A DNA stretch of 64,000 nucleotides from Sulfuricurvum sp. 17-40-25. Its GTDB lineage: Bacteria > Campylobacterota > Campylobacteria > Campylobacterales > Sulfurimonadaceae. The stretch's first letter is position 1. Each line of letters starts with the position of its first letter. Shown here piece after piece: positions 57,067 through 64,000 of this stretch. The translations under genes were made by a program, and so were the position numbers. The stretch covers positions 310,001 through 374,000 of the forward strand of contig NCIJ01000001.1 of assembly GCA_002282015.1 (NCBI GenBank), given 5' to 3'. Under the pieces are notes generated by a model, which was given only the letters and a program-made list of their open reading frames with translations, was not told the DNA's origin and did no database searches.

Positions 57067-58654
57067 ATGAGACCAGTATTGACATCAAATGCACGAGCAT
57101 TCTTATTATCAGTTGCGACAGCTACACTATTAAGCACATCAGCATATGCAGACTGTACCTATGAACTCTTCAACATTGCCTCCATCAAAGGAACCAGTAT
57201 CGGTGACTTTATTGATCAAATCAGTGATGAATGTGGAATGAGTATTATTGTTGCTGATTCTGAGGCTGAAAAAATTCTTCTCAAACAAATGAACAAAACC
57301 TACCTTAAAAATTTGACTATTAATGAAGTTTTAGACTTAATTATAAAAGAAAATGGACTTCAATATACGTTACAAAACAATGTATTAAAAATTTCATATA
57401 TTTCTACAAAAACGTACAATATTGATTATATCATCTCTCAGCGTAAAGGCGAGGGAAAAGCTAATGTATCCTTAAGTGGAGGAGGAATGGCTGGTGGTGC
57501 AGCTGGTGGTGCAGCTGGTGGTGCAGCTGGTGGTGCAGCTGGTGGTGCAGCTGGTGGTGCAGCTGGTGGTGCAGCTGGTGGTGCAGCTTGGTGCAGCTGG
57601 TGGTGCAGCAGCTGGTGGTGGTGCGTCTTCCGTATCAGGTATCAATATAACTTCCAGTGATGAAGTACTGTTTTGGGACACTCTTGATAAAGAAATTGCC
57701 AATGTACTAAACCGACCAGAAGACACTTATAAAGCATCGATTCCGATGATTAATAAGCATGCAGGACTCATAACGGTCAGTGCAACTGGGCAGCAACTCA
57801 AACGATTGGATGCCTATCTCGATCAACTTCAAAAAAAGATGCAAACACAGGTACTCATTGATGTGAAGATGTACAGTGTTACCTTTTCTGATGGGTCAAC
57901 TACTGGGGTAGATTGGGCACAACTTTATGCTCTTCAAAAGGTCGAGCTGGGATTTGATTGGGAAAAAACATACACTTCACCAGACACCAAGACCTTTACC
58001 CTTAGCGCAGGTGGTAGTCTTGATCAAGTAATCAAATTTTTAAAAACCCAAGGTGATGTATCATCTATCTCTAACCCAAAAGTTTTAACACTAAACAATC
58101 AAACAGCACTTATTACTGCAGGAACCGAACTTTTTTATAAAATTACAAATTCAACCACAGCAACTGGAACAGCTACCACCCAAACAGACAATGAAATCAT
58201 TAACTCTGTCTTTTCAGGTGTTTTATTGGATATAACTCCTGAAATAGCAAATGATGGTACTATAACCTTACGCATAAATCCATCTCTTTCTGAAGCTGTT
58301 GGAACTATTTCAGCTGATAATTCAAATCGTAAAATGCCTCCTGACTTAACCCGTAGACAGATGTCCTCTGTTATAAGTGTCAAAGATGGAAGCCGTGTAA
58401 TTTTAGGTGGTTTGATCAGTTCAAAAATGGTGACTGATGGGAATAGACTTCCACTATTGGGTAGTATTCCTGTTTTAGGCTGGCTCTTTAAAACTGAAAC
58501 AACCAGTAAAAAAACCGAAGAAATCGTAATGATCATAGAACCTCATATTATTCAAAAACAAGACAGTAAAGTCGGTTTATCTGACTTAGGATATCAACGT
58601 ATCACACCTACGCTTGAAAAAGAGCTTTTAGAGATGAAAGAATCTAGCAAATAA
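57067..58654 (+). pseudogene. mshL: MshL-type secretin, reading frame interrupted in a Gly-Ala repeat
   Basis: The first frame (57067-57660) encodes a signal peptide and an STN/N0 domain (FIDQISDECGMSIIV, then INEVLDLIIKENGLQYTL), then enters a Gly-Gly-Ala-Ala repeat and stops soon after. The second frame (from about 57590 to 58654) carries the rest: secretin core (VLIDVKMYSVTF, ISNPKVLTLNNQTALITAG) and the end VILGGLISSKM, LPLLGSIPVLGWLF. A perfect join would give about 528 residues. The break is in the ninth repeat unit, which has 10 bases, not 12. The outer membrane channel for the pilus would be lost unless the frame is restored. It may be real, phase-variable or an assembly error. Confidence 0.85.
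57493..57610 (+). repeat. 12-bp tandem repeat (GGTGGTGCAGCT) coding Gly-Gly-Ala-Ala
   Basis: Eight exact 12-base units run from 57493 to 57588, followed by a 10-base unit (57589-57598) and one more, slightly changed unit (57599-57610). Full-unit changes keep frame; the short unit shifts it by two bases lost (or one base gained). It encodes a flexible linker between the N-domain and the secretin core. Confidence 0.95.
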
Positions 58655-58657
58655 TAC

Positions 58658-59467
58658 ATGGAGCCCTCTCTATTTTCAAAACCTCGTGACCTGTTTACAG
58701 ACGTAGTCAATCCAAGGGACTACGTTCAAATTGACAGCGTATCCCATATGTACCAAAGTCTTAAAACATCGGTCCAAAAACCCCTTAAAATGATTTTGCT
58801 GTATGGACGACCAGGGACAGGTAAAAGCATGCTTTTACATAAACTCCATCATGACCTCTCAAAACATCAAAAAGTATGCATGATTGATATCCCTATCATT
58901 GATGAAGACGATTTTTTACGCGTATTGGCTCAAAAAGTATACTCGTATGCCAGTCGCGAAGCACTCACTCTTACGCGATTTTTAGAACTCTCCTCTGCAG
59001 TAAACTTCCCTGTTATCCCTATTGTATTACTAGATGAAGCACAGCTATACAGTGCGGCATTAATGGAAAAAATTCGTCTGATCTCAGATGCCCGTGCATT
59101 GAAATTTGTCATCACATTACATAAAACTGACAATGAAGATATCATTGCCAAAGAACATTTTCAAACTCGTATTTGGGAAAGTATTGAACTTCAAAATGCT
59201 TCTCATGAAGAACTTAAAATATACATACAAAAAAAACTTCTCAAAGCCAACTGCTTCGATGTAGCCAACATGATTAATGAGAAAAATATTAAACTTATCA
59301 GCAAGTTAACCCGTGGAAATTACCGCGAATCCAACAAACTTATGTTTGCCCTATTTAGTCTCTATGCATGGTATGAAGAGCATAATCCTAGTAAAATAAA
59401 ATACAATTCCCTCAGTACAAAATACATAGAAATGGCTGCCATTCATACTGGACTTATTAATGCTTGA
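58658..59467 (+). CDS. mshM: MshM/ExeA-like AAA ATPase
   Basis: The 269-residue ATPase has Walker A GRPGTGKSMLLHKL (about residues 50-63) and Walker B IVLLDEAQLYS (about 124). It belongs to the ExeA-type ATPases that help place the secretin in the wall. It follows the secretin by three bases and overlaps the next gene by eight. There is no C-terminal peptidoglycan-binding domain, unlike ExeA. Confidence 0.85.
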   Translation: MEPSLFSKPRDLFTDVVNPRDYVQIDSVSHMYQSLKTSVQKPLKMILLYGRPGTGKSMLLHKLHHDLSKHQKVCMIDIPIIDEDDFLRVLAQKVYSYASREALTLTRFLELSSAVNFPVIPIVLLDEAQLYSAALMEKIRLISDARALKFVITLHKTDNEDIIAKEHFQTRIWESIELQNASHEELKIYIQKKLLKANCFDVANMINEKNIKLISKLTRGNYRESNKLMFALFSLYAWYEEHNPSKIKYNSLSTKYIEMAAIHTGLINA

Positions 59468-60197
59468 TATTTCAAAATTAGAACACCGTTGGCTGAAATA
59501 CAAGATCAAAAGTATACTTCCTTATGCTGCGATATTGGCTGTCATTATTATTTCCATCATCACATTCTCTTTTTTAATGTTCAATAAAACAACAACGATA
59601 CCCATGGTCACATCAAAAAAAGAAGATTTAAAAGTAAAAACACCCGTACCTGTTCCTTCCATAAACGATGAAAACAGCATGTTACTAGAACCATCAATGC
59701 AGTTTTTACAATCTATGAGTGGATCTACCCCTCTAGTTGAGAGTGTCCCTACTACTCCCGTACCTGTTGTCCCCATTAAAAGGTCACTCCCTCTAGCACA
59801 AGTACAGGCACAAACCGACACAGTACCTCCCATAGTAAAACCTCCACAAGTACCTGTCGTAAAAGGAAAATTAACCTCAATAAAACGCGATGATGCTGCA
59901 TTTGATATCCATGAGCTTGAAGAGCGATTTAAAAATAATTCCAATCCAAATCTAGGGCTTTACATTGCACGATACCATTATGATCATGCAAACTACACAG
60001 AGTCCTATAATTATGCGTTAAAGACAAATGGCATAAATGCTACCATGGATGAGAGCTGGCTTATTTTTGCTAAATCATTGGTTAAACTGGGGAAAGAAGA
60101 TCAAGCTAAAAAAACACTTCAGCTGTATATTTCTAATTCTAACTCACAAAACGCTAAAAATTATTTAAACACCTTAACCAAAGAGTATTCAAAATGA
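59460..60197 (+). CDS. MshN-like membrane-anchored protein with TPR-like end
   Basis: The 245-residue protein has one membrane helix (about 20-42, AAILAVIIISIITFSFLMF), a long Pro/Val/Thr-rich span (about 55-135) that could reach across the wall, and a helical repeat end (LGLYIARYHYDHANYTESYN). In MSHA loci a TPR protein, MshN, sits in this place. The match is by layout and position. Confidence 0.65.
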   Translation: MLDISKLEHRWLKYKIKSILPYAAILAVIIISIITFSFLMFNKTTTIPMVTSKKEDLKVKTPVPVPSINDENSMLLEPSMQFLQSMSGSTPLVESVPTTPVPVVPIKRSLPLAQVQAQTDTVPPIVKPPQVPVVKGKLTSIKRDDAAFDIHELEERFKNNSNPNLGLYIARYHYDHANYTESYNYALKTNGINATMDESWLIFAKSLVKLGKEDQAKKTLQLYISNSNSQNAKNYLNTLTKEYSK

Positions 60198-60739
60198 TAA
60201 AATTATTTTTCACCCCACTACTCTTTCTTTGTACTCTTAATGCTGATGTTACTACCCAAATGCTCCAGCTATATCAAAAAGGTGCATACATCCAGGCATG
60301 TGCTTTAGGAGTGCAAAACTTTAAACTTATTCAACCAAACGAAGCATCAACTTCTTTATATGCTTTTTCATGTTTAAATGCAGATCAAATTGATCGCCTA
60401 AATACACCCATAAAAACCCTCAATCAAAGTTCTGAAGCACGGGCTAATGCTTCCTACTTTTCACTCTTGATACTGCAAAAAAGGCTTCTTATACAATCCC
60501 TTTATGATAGTTATCCTCTGAAACAACTCAAATTGCCGGCTAGTTCGCATTTGCTTTCTAGAGTTTTTGATTACTATTGTAAGAACCCTCAAACAAGCAA
60601 TACAATCAAGGAATATACCGATACAAGTAATCCACGACAAAGTTATAAACTTTATACGATTCAAATCGATAGTGTTAAAACATTCGCCATTGATGAATAC
60701 TATGATAAAATATTAGTAAAACACCATGTATATCAATAA
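60194..60739 (+). CDS. Exported protein of unknown function in the MSHA operon
   Basis: The 181-residue protein has a signal peptide (MIKLFFTPLLFLCTLNAD) and is mostly helical, with four Cys residues spread along it (QACALGVQNFK, FSCLNADQ, YYCKNPQT). It overlaps the MshN-like gene by four bases and lies 11 bases before mshE. I do not recognise a family or find it in the standard MSHA gene list; it is a likely extra periplasmic part. Confidence 0.6.
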   Translation: MIKLFFTPLLFLCTLNADVTTQMLQLYQKGAYIQACALGVQNFKLIQPNEASTSLYAFSCLNADQIDRLNTPIKTLNQSSEARANASYFSLLILQKRLLIQSLYDSYPLKQLKLPASSHLLSRVFDYYCKNPQTSNTIKEYTDTSNPRQSYKLYTIQIDSVKTFAIDEYYDKILVKHHVYQ

Positions 60740-60750
60740 AAGAGGCTGAT

Positions 60751-62487
60751 ATGGATCGCATTACGCATGATTTACTAGAAAAAACCCATATCTCGCAACA
60801 GCAAATTGATCGATTGATTTCAAGAGGTGTTCAAGACGACACTATTTTAGAAACCTTAACCAAGGTTGGAGCGATTTCTCTCAACTTTGTGAAACGTTTT
60901 GTGGTAGAGCGCATTCGAACAGGTCAATACGATGTCTCTATTATTAAAAATTACCATTTTTTGGATGAGTCTTCAATTTTACACCTTCTCGCGGAAGCTC
61001 TAGAATTAGCTTTTATTGATTTAGATTCCATAGATATGGATTATCGCTTAGTTGAAAAAATTTCTACGGCCCAATTAAAACGCTTCAATGCATTGCCAGT
61101 TTCACAAGATGATATGTACGTTGTAGTCGCTTTTTGCGATCCTCTTAATATTGAAGCGCAAGAGTCCATTCAACGTCTTTTCCCGCGTAAATCATTGCAA
61201 GTCGCGCTTTCAACCGAAAAGCAAATTCAAGCTTATCTTTTCAAGATTGAGCTAAAAGACAGCGTTAAAGAACTTGTCAATAATATTCGTAATGAATTAC
61301 GCAGTATTGGCAGCGTAGAAGAACAACAAGAAGCTTCTTCCATTTTACAGCTTATTGACGTTATTTTAAAAGCATGTACCAAAGCACGTGCGAGTGATAT
61401 ACACATTGAACCAACCGAAAAAAACTGTGTTGTTCGCGGTAGAATTGATGGTAAACTAACTGAGATTTTTATCTTTGACCGTGATATCTATCCACCGCTT
61501 GCATCTCGTATTAAATTGCTTGCAAACCTCGATATTGCTGAGCGTAGAAAACCGCAAGACGGGCGTTTTTCCGCGCTGGTCATGGAAGCCGAATTTGATT
61601 TTCGTATTTCTACCTTACCTATTTTATATGGTGAATCCATCGTTATGCGTATTCTTGATAAAACCAAAGCGCTTGTACGGCTGGAAGAATCAGGAATGGA
61701 TCAAGCAAGCTACAAAAAACTCATTAAAGCACTCGAATCCCCTTTTGGAATTATTCTTGTCACTGGGCCTACAGGAAGTGGTAAGACAACGACACTTTAC
61801 GGTGCTCTCAATGAGCTTCGAAACGTTGAAGACAAAGTCATTACCGTCGAAGACCCCGTAGAGTATCGAATGAATCTGATTCAACAAGTACAAGTCAATC
61901 CAAAAGTAGGCCTCTCTTTTGCCGATGCACTGCGTTCTATTTTACGTCAAGACCCTGATAAGATTATGATTGGAGAAATTCGTGACCATGAAACGCTTGA
62001 AATCGCGATTAAAGCCGCACTTACAGGACATATGGTTATCTCGACCCTGCATACCAATGATGCAATCAGTGCAATTACCCGTATGTCCGATATGGGGATA
62101 CAACCCTATCTTATCAGTGGGGCAGTCGTAGCCATACAAGCGCAGCGGTTGGTTCGAAAGATTTGTCACTTCTGTAAAAAAGAAGCAGATATCCCCACAT
62201 CATTAAGAGAAGAATACGCTGCCATTATCCCTGCTGGTACTGTTTTTTATACAGGGGCTGGCTGTAAAGAGTGTAATGGTTCCGGATATATGGGACGTGA
62301 AATGATTTGTGAAGTATTGGTTATTTCGGAAGAAATATCAAGCATGATCGCTCGTGAAGCAGCTAAAGACGATATTTTTAAGCAAGCAAGAGAAGAAGGC
62401 TTTATGGGAATGTTTGAAAACGGGATGAATAAAGCCATAGAAGGTATCACAACAATAGATGAAATATTAAAGGTGGCCAAAGGATGA
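60751..62487 (+). CDS. mshE: MshE/GspE-type pilus assembly ATPase
   Basis: The 578-residue ATPase has the type II/IV motor core: Walker A GPTGSGKTTTLYGAL (about 338-352), Asp box TVEDPVEY, Walker B KIMIGEIRDHETLEIA, and His box STLHTNDAISAI. Two CxxC pairs (CHFCKK near 472, CKECNG near 506) form the zinc knuckle. The N-terminal domain has the MshEN/GspE fold, but I do not see the RLGxxL...LxxxLxxQ c-di-GMP motif of Vibrio MshE. It powers pilus extension with MshG. Confidence 0.92.
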   Translation: MDRITHDLLEKTHISQQQIDRLISRGVQDDTILETLTKVGAISLNFVKRFVVERIRTGQYDVSIIKNYHFLDESSILHLLAEALELAFIDLDSIDMDYRLVEKISTAQLKRFNALPVSQDDMYVVVAFCDPLNIEAQESIQRLFPRKSLQVALSTEKQIQAYLFKIELKDSVKELVNNIRNELRSIGSVEEQQEASSILQLIDVILKACTKARASDIHIEPTEKNCVVRGRIDGKLTEIFIFDRDIYPPLASRIKLLANLDIAERRKPQDGRFSALVMEAEFDFRISTLPILYGESIVMRILDKTKALVRLEESGMDQASYKKLIKALESPFGIILVTGPTGSGKTTTLYGALNELRNVEDKVITVEDPVEYRMNLIQQVQVNPKVGLSFADALRSILRQDPDKIMIGEIRDHETLEIAIKAALTGHMVISTLHTNDAISAITRMSDMGIQPYLISGAVVAIQAQRLVRKICHFCKKEADIPTSLREEYAAIIPAGTVFYTGAGCKECNGSGYMGREMICEVLVISEEISSMIAREAAKDDIFKQAREEGFMGMFENGMNKAIEGITTIDEILKVAKG

Positions 62488-63731
62488 AGTACTTTCTCGT
62501 AACCGTTCTAAGTAAAGGTAAAAAAACCGATCATGGCGTGTATGCTGAAAATAAAAAAGAGGCACAATATCTTGCCAAAATAAAACACTCTGGCATGATT
62601 TTAAAAGCCGTTGAAACAGCCGCTCCCCTCGAGGATCAATTCAAAGCCTTTAAAGACAATTTGTTGGCAAATTTTAAAAAACGAAAATTAAAACCCGATA
62701 GCCTTATCGCCGCCATACGTCAATTAGCCGTTATGACGAATGCCGGTATTTCTATTCATGATTCGATGCATGAAATTGCAGATGCAACCAATGATGAAAC
62801 ACTCAAAGCTGTTTTAGATGGAATGGCAGAAGATATTAACTCTGGACTTAGTCTCTCCCATACAGCTGCTAAATACAGTTTTGAACTAGGAACACTCTCT
62901 CTAGCCATGATCGAACTGGGAGAAAAAACCGGTAATATGGCAGAAGCCCTGCATAAACTCGCTGACATGCTTGAAGAGATTCGACGTAATATCATCAAGT
63001 TTAAAAAAGCAATGGCCTATCCTCGAAACGTCATGATCGCGATGGCAGTTGCATTTACGATTTTGATTTCGTACGTTGTTCCACAGTTTAAAACTATTTT
63101 TGAACAGCTTGGGGCAGAACTTCCAATGCCTACTTTGATTCTCCTCTTCTTAGAACATCTATTTAATACCTATGGTTTGTATGTGCTGGCAGGATTATTC
63201 GCGTTTTTCATGGCATTTCGCTACATGTTAGATCACAACCAAGAATTTAAGTACAAATGGCATCAAACGCTTCTAAAACTCTACTTGATCAAAAACATCA
63301 TTATGTTTTCCACTCTGAGTCGTTTTACCCTTGTATTCTCAGAACTCGTACGCGCTGGTATCCCAATTGCCGAAGCACTAGAAACATCTGTCGCTATGAT
63401 CGACAACCTCCCCTTACGAGAACGGTTACTTATCGTCCGTTCAACCGTTGAAAAGGGAGGGTCATTGCATTCGGGACTTAAAGAAACAAAGCTCTTTGAA
63501 AACATGATTATCCAAATGATATCGGCCGGAGAATCAAGCGGTTCTCTGGATGCCATGCTTGAGAAAGTCATGGAGTATTACAAAATGCGCTTTGATGCTA
63601 TTATTGACGGTCTATCCGAAGCAATCGAGCCAATTATGCTCTTTATGATCGCGGGTATGGTTATTTTGCTGGCACTGGGAATTTTCTTACCGATGTGGTC
63701 CATGGGAGATGCCGTTCAAGGGCGGCATTAA
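62484..63731 (+). CDS. mshG: MshG/GspF-type inner membrane platform protein
   Basis: The 415-residue protein has the two GspF domains (about 75-195 and 280-400) with IRQLAVMTNAGISIHDSMHE and FSELVRAGIPIAEALE, and three membrane helices (about 180-205, 228-250, 380-410). It is the platform for the MshE motor. It is the last gene of the operon, overlapping mshE by four bases, with a terminator just after. Confidence 0.93.
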   Translation: MKYFLVTVLSKGKKTDHGVYAENKKEAQYLAKIKHSGMILKAVETAAPLEDQFKAFKDNLLANFKKRKLKPDSLIAAIRQLAVMTNAGISIHDSMHEIADATNDETLKAVLDGMAEDINSGLSLSHTAAKYSFELGTLSLAMIELGEKTGNMAEALHKLADMLEEIRRNIIKFKKAMAYPRNVMIAMAVAFTILISYVVPQFKTIFEQLGAELPMPTLILLFLEHLFNTYGLYVLAGLFAFFMAFRYMLDHNQEFKYKWHQTLLKLYLIKNIIMFSTLSRFTLVFSELVRAGIPIAEALETSVAMIDNLPLRERLLIVRSTVEKGGSLHSGLKETKLFENMIIQMISAGESSGSLDAMLEKVMEYYKMRFDAIIDGLSEAIEPIMLFMIAGMVILLALGIFLPMWSMGDAVQGRH

Positions 63732-63739
63732 AAAGAAGA

Positions 63740-63763
63740 AGGTTTATTCAACCTCTTTTTTTT
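63740..63763. terminator. Terminator between mshG and the convergent helicase gene
   Basis: AGGTT-N5-AACCT followed by a run of eight T on the plus strand forms a short hairpin terminator for the pilus operon. It lies within the last codons of the UvrD-type gene. The stem is only five pairs. Confidence 0.45.
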
Positions 63764-64000
63764 CAATCATCTTCGTATACGCTTCATCTGGTGGAATCAA
63801 GCCAGCTTCGTAAATAAATTGTGAGGGGACAAAACTCGTTTGCTTGATCTTATCGTATTTTGCGTAACTCAAAAACAAACGGTCTTTTGCTCTGGTCACT
63901 GCCACATAAAAAAGCCGTCTCTCCTCTTCGATACTGCCACTACGGCTCATTAGCTTTCGATTTGGAAATCGTCCATCCATGAGGTCAATGACATATACTT
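63744..64000 (-). CDS. UvrD/Rep-family DNA helicase, C-terminal end, partial
   Basis: The gene enters from the right edge; the last 85 or so codons are seen. They hold the end of the superfamily I motor domain (VYVIDLMDGRFPNRK, and EEERRLFYVAVTRAKDRLFL, which is helicase motif VI with its Arg). This is typical of UvrD, PcrA or Rep. The tail is short and acidic. The frame continues without a start, so upstream Met codons in the visible part are internal. Confidence 0.88.
   Translation of the reverse strand, partial: VYVIDLMDGRFPNRKLMSRSGSIEEERRLFYVAVTRAKDRLFLSYAKYDKIKQTSFVPSQFIYEAGLIPPDEAYTKMIEKKEVE

Noticed and set aside
57493-57610. Tandem repeat as a possible CRISPR-like array
   Set aside because: Units are 12 bases with no spacers and encode protein; there are no cas genes nearby.
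57472-57726. Open frame on the minus strand across the Gly-Ala repeat (Ser-Cys-Thr-Thr repeats)
   Set aside because: It is a mirror of the tandem repeat, has no ribosome site and no sense outside the repeat.

Overview
This window looks like chromosomal DNA from a sulfur-oxidising Campylobacterota bacterium (class Epsilonproteobacteria), probably close to Sulfuricurvum or Sulfurimonas. The evidence is gene content and order, not a database match. The block from 10.1 to 30.8 kb (ttcA, mtnN, nitrilase, fabD, Fis-type regulator, slyD, tol-pal, atpCDGAHFF', parBA, birA, fmt, proB, obgE, rpmA, rplU) is the order I remember from Campylobacter jejuni. Promoters have the group's habit of a clear -10 box (TATAAT, TAAAAT, TACAAT) and often no clear -35 box. 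Coding density is very high; no gene-free stretch exceeds about 300 bases, and I see no insertion sequence, phage or CRISPR array.

Layout. 1-1.7 kb: end of a copper-type locus on the minus strand (Tat-exported multicopper oxidase, TolC-like lipoprotein, small periplasmic protein). 1.8-10.2 kb: lemA with a DUF3137 gene, yigZ, a two-subunit 2-oxoacid:ferredoxin oxidoreductase (korAB), a membrane GGDEF-EAL protein, initiator tRNA-Met and mutY. 10.1-30.8 kb: the conserved housekeeping block, all minus strand, covering Tol-Pal envelope maintenance, F1 and stator subunits of ATP synthase, chromosome partitioning and ribosome genes. 31-34 kb: small regulatory pairs (rhodanese with ArsR, HxlR with nitroreductase). 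33.6-39.8 kb: a MarR-controlled tripartite RND efflux operon, then a TolC fragment and a ccdAB toxin-antitoxin pair. 40.6-47.6 kb: assorted metabolic and transport genes and a MutS-family protein that lacks the mismatch-reading domain. 47.6-48.7 kb: flaG, fliS and a FliT-position gene behind a near-consensus sigma-28 promoter. 48.8-63.7 kb: a long, tightly packed plus-strand run from argG through an FTR-rhodanese fusion, rplI and era to two peptidoglycan-trimming enzymes of the Csd6/Pgp2 and Csd4/Pgp1 families and a complete MSHA-type (type IV pilus-like) assembly set. The right edge holds the 3' end of a UvrD-type helicase.

The points most worth a second look are these. The helical-cell-shape peptidases are coupled to the MSHA pilus assembly operon. 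The MSHA secretin gene is split by a frame change inside a 12-bp Gly-Ala repeat. The MutS homologue is of an unusual type. A ferredoxin-thioredoxin-reductase domain is fused to a rhodanese. A sigma-54-activator-like regulator has lost the sigma-54 contact loop. Several well-formed operators sit on promoters. None of these proves a wholly new system; the peptidase-pilus cassette is the best candidate for an undescribed functional link.
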